From: Myrica gale
Taxonomy: Eukaryota > Streptophyta > Magnoliopsida > Fagales > Myricaceae
Assembly: GCA_963930655.1 (NCBI GenBank)
Contig: OZ005601.1
Span: 18,468,001-18,532,000, forward strand
Direction of reading: 5' to 3'
Length of the DNA stretch: 64,000 nucleotides
The translations under genes were made by a program, and so were the position numbers. Shown here piece after piece: positions 12,663-25,000 of this stretch; within the stretch, counting starts at the first letter, position 1, and each line of letters begins with the position of its first letter. The notes under the pieces are model-generated. The model was not told the origin of the DNA. It saw nothing but the letters and a program-made list of their open reading frames with translations, and searched no databases.

Positions 12663-13322
12663 GAGACTTTAGTTTGGTCTATTGCTCTTCCTTTAATCAA
12701 TTTGATTCGTTTCATCAATATTAAGTTATCTATTTTATAAACTAACGAATTTGAGGCTTTTTTCAACTATATTTTGTTCAATAACTGTTACATAAATCTA
12801 TCTTCTTAATTTCGTTATCGCTCAGGTATCTAATTGTTAAATAAAGCAATTGCGATGATTTTGAATTTAGCTTTTGTCTATATCTTTTCCACTAATCTAA
12901 TTGCTTCAATTTCTTCAATGTTAAAGTATCTAATTTTTAATCTAAATAATTTGGACAGATTTTCATTTACATTTTAGTCGATAACTCTTTCAATAATCTA
13001 TTTGCATCATTTCTTCATGATTAAGCTATCTAACAGTCTTTTGATCTGTTACAATTCCACAAAATTAAGTTCTTCATTTTCTTCAATATTATGCTATACA
13101 ATTTTTAAACTAATTAATTTGAACTATTTTAATTTATATTTCGGTCCACAACTCTTGCATTAATGTATTTACAACATTTTAATCATCCTCAAGGTTTGTA
13201 ATTTTCAAAGTGATTAGTCGAAACTATTATTTATTGATATCTTGTGGTTTAAGTCTTCAATTAATCCATTTGCATCATTATATTTGACATTAAAGTGTGT
13301 TACTTTTAATCTAATTAATTTG
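12663..13322 (+). repeat. Linking monomer between array families (660 bp)
   Basis: It begins like the second monomer of block 1 (9-bp deletion, tttaatcaatttgatt, actaacgaattt) but ends with the tgtatttacaac and cctcaagg form of subunit E that is typical of the next block. It marks where the left-hand family gives way to the p-q-r family. Odd changes are atcttcttaatttcg and cgctcaggtatc near 12800-12825. Confidence 0.8.
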
Positions 13323-16300
13323 TAGACTTTAGTTTTTATAATTTGGTCTATTGCTCTTCCTTTAATCTATTTGATTCGTTTCATCAATATTAAGTTATCT
13401 ATTTTATAAACTAACTAATTTGAGGCTTTTTTCAACTATATTTTGTTCAATAACTGTTACATAAATCTATCTGCTTAATTTCGTTACCGCTAAGGTATCT
13501 AATTGTTAAATAAAGCAATTGCGATGATTTTGAATTTAGCTTTTGTCTAAATCTTTTCCACTAATCTAATTGCTTCAATTTCTTCAATGTTAAAGTATCT
13601 AATTTTAAACTAAATAATTTGGATAGATTTTCCTTTACATTTTAGTCGATAAGTCTTTCATTAATCTATTTGCTTCATTTCTTCATGATTAAGGTATCTA
13701 ACAGTCTTTTGATCTGTTACAATTCCACAAAATTAAGTTCTTCATTTTCTTCAATATTATGCTATACAATTTTTAAACTAATTAATTTGAACTATTTTAA
13801 TTTATATTTCGGTCCACAACTCTTGCATTAATGTATTTACAACATTTTAATCATCCTCAAGGTTTGTAATTTTCAAAGTGATTAATCGAAACTATTATTT
13901 ATTGATATCTTGTGGTTTAACTCTTCAATTAATCCATTTGCATCATTATATTTGACATTAAGGTGTGTTACTTTTAATCTAATTAATTTGTAGACTTTAG
14001 TTTTTATAATTTGGTCTATTGCTCTTCCTTTAATCTATTTGATTCGTTTCATCAATATTAAGTTATCTATTTTATAAACTAACTAATTTGAGGCTTTTTT
14101 CAACTATATTTTGTTCAATAACTGTTACATAAATCTATCTGCTTAATTTCGTTATCGCTAAGGTATCTAATTGTTAAATAAAGCAATTGCGATGATTTTG
14201 AATTTAGCTTTTGTCTATATCTTTTCCACTAATCTAATTGCTTCAATTTCATCAATGTTAAAGTATCTAATTTTTAATCTAAATAATTAGGACAGATTTT
14301 CCTTTACATTTTAGTCGATAACTCTTTCATTAATTTATTTGGTTCATTTCTTCATGATTAAGGTATCTAACAGTCTTTTGATCTGTTATAATTCCACAAA
14401 ATTAAGTTGTTCATTTTCTTCAATATTTCTATACAATTTTTAAACTAATTAATTTGAACTATTTTAATTTATATTTCGGTCCACAACTCCTGCATTAATG
14501 TATTTCCAACATTTTATTCATCCTCCAGGTTCCTAATTTTCAAAGTGATTAATTGGAATTATTATTTATTGATATCTTGTGGTTTAACTCTTCAATTAAT
14601 CCATTTGCATCATTATCTTTGACATTAAGGTGTGTTACTTTTAATCTAATTAATTTGGAGACTTTAGTTTTTATAGTTTGGTCTATTGCTCTTCCTTTAA
14701 TCTATTTGATTCGTTTCATCAATAATAAGTCGTCTATTTTATAAACTAACTAATTTGAGGATTTTTTCAATTATATTTTGTTCAATAACTCTTACATAAA
14801 TCTATCTGCTAAATTTCGTTATCGCTAAGATATCAAATAGTTAGAAAATATAATTGCGATGATTTTGAATTTATCTTTTGTCTATATCTTTTCCACTAAT
14901 CTAATTGCTTCAATTTCTTCAATGTTAAAGTTTCTAATTTTAAACTAAATAATTTGGACAGATTTTCGTTTTACATTTTAGTCGATAACTCTTTCATTAA
15001 TCTATTTGCTTCATTTCTTCATGATTAAGCTATCTAACTGTCTTATGATCTGTTACAATTCCACAAAATTAAGTTCTTCATTTTCTTCAATATTATGCTA
15101 TACAATTTTTAAACTAATTAATTTGAACTATTTTAATTTATATTTCGGTCCACAACTCTTGCATTAATGTATTTACAACATTTTAATCATCCTCAAGGTT
15201 TGTAATTTTCAAAGTGATTAATCGAAACTATTATTTGTTGATATCTTGTGGTTTAACTCTTCAATTAATCCATTTGCATCATTATATTTGACATTAAGGT
15301 GTGTTACTTTTAATCTAATTAATTTGTAGACTTTAGTTTTTATAATTTGGTCTATTGCTCTTCCTTTAATCTATTTGATTCGTTTCATCAATATTAAGTT
15401 ATCTATTTTATAAACTAACTAATTTGAGGCTTTTTTCAACTATATTTTGTTCAATAACTGTTACATAAATCTATCTGCTTAATTTCGTTACCGCTAAGGT
15501 ATCTAATTGTTAAATAAAGCAATTGCGATGATTTTGAATTTAGCTTTTGTCTAAATCTTTTCCACTAATCTAATTGCTTCAATTTCTTCAATGTTAAAGT
15601 ATCTAATTTTAAACTAAATAATTTGGATAGATTTTCCTTTACATTTTAGTCGATAAGTCTTTCATTAATCTATTTGCTTCATTTCTTCATGATTAAGGTA
15701 TCTAACAGTCTTTTGATCTGTTACAATTCCACAAAATTAAGTTCTTCATTTTCTTCAATATTATGCTATACAATTTTTAAACTAATTAATTTGAACTATT
15801 TTAATTTATATTTCGGTCCACAACTCTTGCATTAATGTATTTACAACATTTTAATCATCCTCAAGGTTTGTAATTTTCAAAGTGATTAATCGAAACTATT
15901 ATTTATTGATATCTTGTGGTTTAACTCTTCAATTAATCCATTTGCATCATTATATTTGACATTAAGGTGTGTTACTTTTAATCTAATTAATTTGTAGACT
16001 TTAGTTTTTATAATTTGGTCTATTGCTCTTCCTTTAATCTATTTGATTCGTTTCATCAATATTAAGTTATCTATTTTATAAACTAACTAATTTGAGGCTT
16101 TTTTCAACTATATTTTGTTCAATAACTGTTACATAAATCTATCTGCTTAATTTCGTTATCGCTAAGGTATCTAATTGTTAAATAAAGCAATTGCGATGAT
16201 TTTGAATTTAGCTTTTGTCTATATCTTTTCCACTAATCTAATTGCTTCAATTTCATCAATGTTAAAGTATCTAATTTTTAATCTAAATAATTAGGACAGA

Positions 16301-19300
16301 TTTTCCTTTACATTTTAGTCGATAACTCTTTCATTAATTTATTTGGTTCATTTCTTCATGATTAAGGTATCTAACAGTCTTTTGATCTGTTATAATTCCA
16401 CAAAATTAAGTTGTTCATTTTCTTCAATATTTCTATACAATTTTTAAACTAATTAATTTGAACTATTTTAATTTATATTTCGGTCCACAACTCCTGCATT
16501 AATGTATTTCCAACATTTTATTCATCCTCCAGGTTCCTAATTTTCAAAGTGATTAATTGGAATTATTATTTATTGATATCTTGTGGTTTAACTCTTCAAT
16601 TAATCCATTTGCATCATTATCTTTGACATTAAGGTGTGTTACTTTTAATCTAATTAATTTGGAGACTTTAGTTTTTATAGTTTGGTCTATTGCTCTTCCT
16701 TTAATCTATTTGATTCGTTTCATCAATAATAAGTCGTCTATTTCATAAACTAACTAATTTGAGGATTTTTTTCAATTATATTTTGTTCAATAACTCTTAC
16801 ATAAATCTATCTGCTAAATTTCGTTATCGCTAAGATATCAAATAGTTAGAAAATATAATTGCGATGATTTTGAATTTATCTTTTGTCTATATCTTTTCCA
16901 CTAATCTAATTGCTTCAATTTCTTCAATGTTAAAGTATCTAATTTTAAACTAAATAATTTGGACAGATTTTCGTTTTACATTTTAGTCGATAACTCTTTC
17001 ATTAATCTATTTGCTTCATTTCTTCATGATTAAGCTATCTAACTGTCTTATGATCTGTTACAATTCCACAAAATTAAGTTCTTCATTTTCTTCAATATTA
17101 TGCTATACAATTTTTAAACTAATTAATTTGAACTATTTTAATTTATATTTCGGTTCACAACTCTTGCATTAATGTATTTACAACATTTTAATCATCCTCA
17201 AGGTTTGTAATTTTCAAAGTGATTAATCGAAACTATTATTTGTTGATATCTTGTGGTTTAACTCTTCAATTAATCCATTTGCATCATTATATTTGGCATT
17301 AAGGTGTGTTACTTTTAATCTAATTAATTTGTAGACTTTAGTTTTTATAATTTGGTCTATTGCTCTTCCTTTAATCTATTTGATTCGTTTCATCAATATT
17401 AAGTTATCTATTTTATAAACTAACTAATTTGAGGCTTTTTTCAACTATATTTTGTTCAATAACTGTTACATAAATCTATCTGCTTAATTTCGTTACCGCT
17501 AAGGTATCTAATTGTTAAATAAAGCAATTGCGATGATTTTGAATTTAGCTTTTGTCTAAATCTTTTCCACTAATCTAATTGCTTCAATTTCTTCAATGTT
17601 AAAGTATCTAATTTTAAACTAAATAATTTGGATAGATTTTCCTTTACATTTTAGTCGATAAGTCTTTCATTAATCTATTTGCTTCATTTCTTCATGATTA
17701 AGGTATCTAACAGTCTTTTGATCTGTTACAATTCCACAAAATTAAGTTCTTCATTTTCTTCAATATTATGCTATACAATTTTTAAACTAATTAATTTGAA
17801 CTATTTTAATTTATATTTCGGTCCACAACTCTTGCATTAATGTATTTACAACATTTTAATCATCCTCAAGGTTTGTAATTTTCAAAGTGATTAATCGAAA
17901 CTATTATTTATTGATATCTTGTGGTTTAACTCTTCAATTAATCCATTTGCATCATTATATTTGACATTAAGGTGTGTTACTTTTAATCTAATTAATTTGT
18001 AGACTTTAGTTTTTATAATTTGGTCTATTGCTCTTCCTTTAATCTATTTGATTCGTTTCATCAATATTAAGTTATCTATTTTATAAACTAACTAATTTGA
18101 GGCTTTTTTCAACTATATTTTGTTCAATAACTGTTACATAAATCTATCTGCTTAATTTCGTTATCGCTAAGGTATCTAATTGTTAAATAAAGCAATTGCG
18201 ATGATTTTGAATTTAGCTTTTGTCTATATCTTTTCCACTAATCTAATTGCTTCAATTTCATCAATGTTAAAGTATCTAATTTTTAATCTAAATAATTAGG
18301 ACAGATTTTCCTTTACATTTTAGTCGATAACTCTTTCATTAATTTATTTGGTTCATTTCTTCATGATTAAGGTATCTAACAGTCTTTTGATCTGTTATAA
18401 TTCCACAAAATTAAGTTGTTCATTTTCTTCAATATTTCTATACAATTTTTAAACTAATTAATTTGAACTATTTTAATTTATATTTCGGTCCACAACTCCT
18501 GCATTAATGTATTTCCAACATTTTATTCATCCTCCAGGTTCCTAATTTTCAAAGTGATTAATTGGAATTATTATTTATTGATATCTTGTGGTTTAACTCT
18601 TCAATTAATCCATTTGCATCATTATCTTTGACATTAAGGTGTGTTACTTTTAATCTAATTAATTTGGAGACTTTAGTTTTTATAGTTTGGTCTATTGCTC
18701 TTCCTTTAATCTATTTGATTCGTTTCATCAATAATAAGTCGTCTATTTTATAAACTAACTAATTTGAGGATTTTTTCAATTATATTTTGTTCAATAACTC
18801 TTACATAAATCTATCTGCTAAATTTCGTTATCGCTAAGATATCAAATAGTTAGAAAATATAATTGCGATGATTTTAAATTTATCTTTTGTCTATATCTTT
18901 TCCACTAATCTAATTGCTTCAATTTCTTCAATGTTAAAGTATCTAATTTTAAACTAAATAATTTGGACAGATTTTCGTTTTACATTTTAGTCGATAACTC
19001 TTTCATTAATCTATTTGCTTCATTTCTTCATGATTAAGCTATCTAACTGTCTTATGATCTGTTACAATTCCACAAAATTAAGTTCTTCATTTTCTTCAAT
19101 ATTATGCAATACAATTTTTAAACTAATTAATTTGAACTATTTTAATTTATATTTCGGTCCACAACTCTTGCATTAATGTATTTACAACATTTTAATCATC
19201 CTCAAGGTTTGTAATTTTCAAAGTGATTAATCGAAACTATTATTTGTTGATATCTTGTGGTTTAACTCTTCAATTAATCCATTTGCATCATTATATTTGA

Positions 19301-20670
19301 CATTAAGGTGTGTTACTTTTAATCTAATTAATTTGTAGACTTTAGTTTTTATAATTTGGTCTATTGCTCTTCCTTTAATCTATTTGATTCGTTTCATCAA
19401 TATTAAGTTATCTATTTTATAAACTAACTAATTTGAGGCTTTTTTCAACTATATTTTGTTCAATAACTGTTACATAAATCTATCTGCTTAATTTCGTTAC
19501 CGCTAAGGTATCTAATTGTTAAATAAAGTAATTGCGATGATTTTGAATTTAGCTTTTGTCTAAATCTTTTCCACTAATCTAATTGCTTCAATTTCTTCAA
19601 TGTTAAAGTATCTAATTTTAAACTAAATAATTTGGATAGATTTTCCTTTACATTTTAGTCGATAAGTCTTTCATTAATCTATTTGCTTCATTTCTACATG
19701 ATTAAGGTATCTAACAGTCTTTTGATCTGTTACAATTCCACAAAATTAAGTTCTTCATTTTCTTCAATATTATGCTATACAATTTTTAAACTAATTAATT
19801 TGAACTATTTTAATTTATATTTCGGTCCACAACTCTTGCATTAATGTATTTACAACATTTTAATCATCCTCAAGGTTTGTAATTTTCAAAGTGATTAATC
19901 GAAAATATTATTTATTGATATCTTGTGGTTTAACTCTTCAATTAATCCATTTGCATCATTATATTTGACATTAAGGTGTGTTACTTTTAATCTAATTAAT
20001 TTGTAGACTTTAGTTTTTATAATTTGGTCTATTGCTCTTCCTTTAATCTATTTGATTCGTTTCATCAATATTAAGTTATCTATTTTATAAACTAACTAAT
20101 TTGAGGCTTTTTTCAACTATATTTTGTTCAATAACTGTTACATAAATCTATCTGCTTAATTTCGTTATCGCTAAGGTATCTAATTGTTAAATAAAGCAAT
20201 TGCGATGATTTTGAATTTAGCTTTTGTCTATATCTTTTCCACTAATCTAATTGCTTCAATTTCTTCAATGTTAAAGTATCTAATTTTTAATCTAAATAAT
20301 TAGGACAGATTTTCCTTTACATTTTAGTCGATAACTCTTTCATTAATTTATTTGCTTCATTTCTTCATGATTAAGGTATCTAACAGTCTTTTGATCTGTT
20401 ATAATTCCACAAAATTAAGTTGTTCATTTTCTTCAATATTTCTATACAATTTTTAAACTAATTAATTTGAACTATTTTAATTTATATTTCGGTCCACAAC
20501 TCCTGCATTAATGTATTTCCAACATTTTATTCATCCTCCAGGTTCCTAATTTTCAAAGTGATTAATTGGAATTATTATTTATTGATATCTTGTGGTTTAA
20601 CTCTTCAATTAATCCATTTGCATCATTATCTTTGACATTAAGGTGTGTTACTTTTAATCTAATTAATTTG
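13323..20670 (+). repeat. HOR block 3: p-q-r trimers of ~2004 bp
   Basis: Starts: 13323, 13991, 14658; 15327, 15995, 16662; 17332, 18000, 18667; 19336, 20004. Trimers are 2004, 2005 and 2004 bp, then a p-q pair. Type p has gttaccgctaagg, gtctaaatc and tttggatag. Type q has gttatcgctaagg, ttaggacag, and ctcctgcat with cctccagg. Type r has aataataagtcgtc, gatatcaaatagttag, cgttttaca and usually ttgttgatatc. The r monomer at 16662 is 670 bp because of one extra T in its gagga-T run, and ends its first open frame in cgtctatttcataaac. Confidence 0.9.
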
Positions 20671-22005
20671 GAGACTTTAGTTTTTATAGTTTGGTCTATT
20701 GCTCTTCCTTTAATCTATTTGATTCGTTTCATCAATAATAAGTCGTCTATTTTATAAACTAACTAATTTGAGGATTTTTTCAATTATATTTTGTTCAATA
20801 ACTGTTACATAAATCTATCTGCTTAATTTCGTTACCGCTAAGGTATCTAATTGTTAAATAAAGTATTTGCGATGATTTTGAATTTAGCTTTTGTCTAAAT
20901 CTTTTCCACAAATCTAATTGCTTCAATTTCTTGAATGTTAAAGTATCTAATTTTAAACTAAATAATTTGGATAGATTTTCCTTTACATTTTAGTCGATAA
21001 GTCTTTCATTAATCTATTTGCTTCATTTCTTCATGATTAAGGTATCTAACAGTCTTTTGATCTGTTACAATTCCACAAAATTAAGTTCTTCATTTTCTTC
21101 AATATTATGCTATACAATTTTTAAACTAATTAATTTGAACTATTTTAATTTATATTTCGGTCCACAACTCCTGCATTAATGTATTTCCAACATTTTATTC
21201 ATCCTCCAGGTTCCTAATTTTCAAAGTGATTAATTGGAATTATTATTTATTGATATCTTGTGGTTTAACTCTTCAATTAATCCATTTGCATCATTATCTT
21301 TGACATTAAGGTGTGTTACTTTTAATCTAATTAATTTGGAGACTTTAGTTTTTATAGTTTGGTCTATTGCTCTTCCTTTAATCTATTTGATTCGTTTCAT
21401 CAATAATAAGTCGTCTATTTTATAAACTAACTAATTTGAGGATTTTTTCAATTATATTTTGTTCAATAACTCTTACATAAATCTATCTGCTAAATTTCGT
21501 TATCGCTAAGGTATCTAATTGTTAAATAAAGCAATTGCGATGATTTTGAATTTAGCTTTTGTCTATATCTTTTCCACTAATCTAATTGCTTCAATTTCTT
21601 CAATGTTAAAGTATCTAATTTTTAATCTAAATAATTACGACAGATTTTCCTTTACATTTTAGTCGATAACTCTTTCATTAATTTATTTGCTTCATTTCTT
21701 CATGATTAAGGTATCTAACAGTCTTTTGATCTGTTATAATTCCACAAAATTAAGTTGTTCATTTTCTTCAATATTTCTATACAATTTTTAAACTAATTAA
21801 TTTGAACTATTTTAATTTATATTTCGGTCCACAACTCCTGCATTAATGTATTTCCAACATTTTATTCATCCTCCAGGTTCCTAATTTTCAAAGTGATTAA
21901 TTGGAATTATTATTTATTGATATCTTGTGGTTTAACTCTTCAATTAATCCATTTGCATCATTATCTTTGACATTAAGGTGTGTTACTTTTAATCTAATTA
22001 ATTTG
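20671..22005 (+). repeat. Two chimeric monomers (r/p and r/q)
   Basis: The monomer at 20671 starts as r (aataataagtcgtc, gaggattttttcaatt) and then becomes p (gttaccgctaagg, gtctaaatc, tttggatag), with the change in subunits A-B near 20800-20835. It ends with the q form of E (ctcctgcat, cctccagg). The monomer at 21339 starts as r, still reads ctgctaaatttcg, and then becomes q from about 21510 (aaggtatctaattg). Both therefore fuse an r start to a p- or q-type body, as expected from unequal exchange between misaligned trimers. Confidence 0.8.
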
Positions 22006-25000
22006 GAGACTTTAGTTTTTATAGTTTGGTCTATTGCTCTTCCTTTAATCTATTTGATTCGTTTCATCAATAATAAGTCGTCTATTTTATAAACTAACTA
22101 ATTTGAGGATTTTTTCAATTATATTTTGTTCAATAACTCTTACATAAATCTATCTGCTAAATTTCGTTATCGCTAAGATATCAAATAGTTAGAAAATATA
22201 ATTGCGATGATTTTGAATTTATCTTTTGTCTATATCTTTTCCACTAATCTAATTGCTTCAATTTCTTCAATGTTAAAGTATCTAATTTTAAACTAAATAA
22301 TTTGGACAGATTTTCGTTTTACATTTTAGTCGATAACTCTTTCATTAATCTATTTGCTACATTTCTTCATGATTAAGCTATCTAACTGTCTTATGATCTG
22401 TTACAATTCCACAAAATTAAGTTCTTCATTTTCTTCAATATTATGCTATACAATTTTTAAACTAATTAATTTGAACTATTTTAATTTATATTTCGGTCCA
22501 CAACTCTTGCATTAATATATTTACAACATTTTAATCATCCTCAAGGTTTGTAATTTTCAAAGTGATTAATCGAAACTATTATTTGTTGATATCTTGTGGT
22601 TTAACTCTTCAATTAATCCATTTGCATCATTATATTTGACATTAAGGTGTGTTACTTTTAATCTAATTAATTTGTAGACTTTAGTTTTTATAATTTGGTC
22701 TATTGCTCTTCCTTTAATCTNNNNNNNNNNNNNNNNNNNNNNNNNNNNNNNNNNNNNNNNNNNNNNNNNNNNNNNNNNNNNNNNNNNNNNNNNNNNNNNN
22801 NNNNNNNNNNNNNNNNNNNNNNNNNNNNNNNNNNNNNNNNNNNNNNNNNNNNNNNNNNNNNNNNNNNNNNNNNNNNNNNNNNNNNNNNNNNNNNNNNNNN
22901 NNNNNNNNNNNNNNNNNNNNATTTGATTCGTTTCATCAATATTAAGTTATCTATTTTATAAACTAACTAATTTGAGGCTTTTTTCAACTATATTTTGTTC
23001 AATAACTGTTACATAAATCTATCTGCTTAATTTCGTTACCGCTAAGGTATCTAATTGTTAAATAAAGTAATTGCGATGATTTTGAATTTAGCTTTTGTCT
23101 ATATCTTTTCCACTAATCTAATTGCTTCAATTTATTCAATGTTAAAGTATCTAATTTTTAATCTAAATAATTAGGACAGATTTTCCTTTACATTTTAGTC
23201 TATAACTCTTTCATTAATTTATTTGCTTCATTTCTTCATGATTAAGGTATCTAACAGTCTTTTGATCTGTTATAATTCCACAAAATTAAGTTGTTCATTT
23301 TCTTCAATATTTCTATACAATTTTTAAACTAATTAATTTGAACTATTTTAATTTATATTTCGGTCCACAACTCCTGCATTAATGTATTTCCAACATTTTA
23401 TTCATCCTCCAGGTTCCTAATTTTCAAAGTGATTAATTGGAATTATTATTTATTGATATCTTGTGGTTTAACTCTTCAATTAATCCATTTGCATCATTAT
23501 CTTTGACATTAAGGTGTGTTACTTTTAATCTAATTAATTTGGAGACTTTAGTTTTTATAGTTTGGTCTATTGCTCTTCCTTTAATCTATTTGATTCGTTT
23601 CATCAATAATAAGTCGTCTATTTTATAAACTAACTAATTTGAGGATTTTTTCAATTATATTTTGTTCAATAACTCTTACATAAATCTATCTGCTAAATTT
23701 CGTTATCGCTAAGATATCAAATAGTTAGAAAATATAATTGCGATGATTTTGAATTTATCTTTTGTCTATATCTTTTCCACTAATCTAATTGCTTCAATTT
23801 CTTCAATGTTAAAGTATCTAATTTTAAACTAAATAATTTGGACAGATTTTCGTTTTACATTTTAGTCGATAACTCTTTCATTAATCTATTTGCTTCATTT
23901 CTTCATGATTAAGCTATCTAACTGTCTTATGATCTGTTACAATTCCACAAAATTAAGTTCTTCATTTTCTTCAATATTATGCTATACAATTTTTAAACTA
24001 ATTAATTTGAACTATTTTAATTTATATTTCGGTCCACAACTCTTGCATTAATGTATTTACAACATTTTAATCATCCTCAAGGTTTGTAATTTTCAAAGTG
24101 ATTAATCGAAACTATTATTTATTGATATCTTGTGGTTTAACTCTTCAATTAATCCATTTGCATCATTATATTTGACATTAAGGTGTGTTACTTTTAATCT
24201 AATTAATTTGTAGACTTTAGTTTTTATAATTTGGTCTATTGCTCTTCCTTTAATCTATTTGATTCGTTTCATCAATATTAAGTTATCTATTTTATAAACT
24301 AACTAATTTGAGGCTTTTTTCAACTATATTTTGTTCAATAACTGTTACATAAATCTATCTGCTTAATTTCGTTATCGCTAAGGTATCTAATTGTTAAATA
24401 AAGCAATTGCGATGATTTTGAATTTAGCTTTTGTCTATATCTTTTCCACTAATGTAATTGCTTCAATTTCTTCAATGTTAAAGTATCTAATTTTTAATCT
24501 AAATAATTAGGACAGATTTTCCTTTACATTTTAGTCGATAACTCTTTCATTAATTTATTTGCTTCATTTCTTCATGATTAAGGTATCTAACAGTCTTTTG
24601 ATCTGTTATAATTCCACAAAATTAAGTTGTTCATTTTCTTCAATATTTCTATACAATTTTTAAACTAATTAATTTGAACTATTTTAATTTATATTTCGGT
24701 CCACAACTCCTGCATTAATGTATTTCCAACATTTTATTCATCCTCCAGGTTCCTAATTTTCAAAGTGATTAATTGGAATTATTATTTATTGATATCTTGT
24801 GGTTTAACTCTTCAATTAATCCATTTGCATCATTATCTTTGACATTAAGGTGTGTTACTTTTAATCTAATTAATTTGGAGACTTTAGTTTTTATAGTTTG
24901 GTCTATTGCTCTTCCTTTAATCTATTTGATTCGTTTCATCAATAATAAGTCGTCTATTTTATAAACTAACTAATTTGAGGATTTTTTCAATTATATTTTG

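Noticed and set aside
16750-16775. T-run length differences (gagga followed by 6 or 7 T) as functional variants
   Set aside because: Homopolymer changes explain the 667, 668 and 670 bp lengths and may be slippage or sequencing error; no further meaning can be supported.
22695-22961. Apparent frames running through the N run on both strands
   Set aside because: They exist only because N was translated as an unknown residue; the 200 N carry no information.
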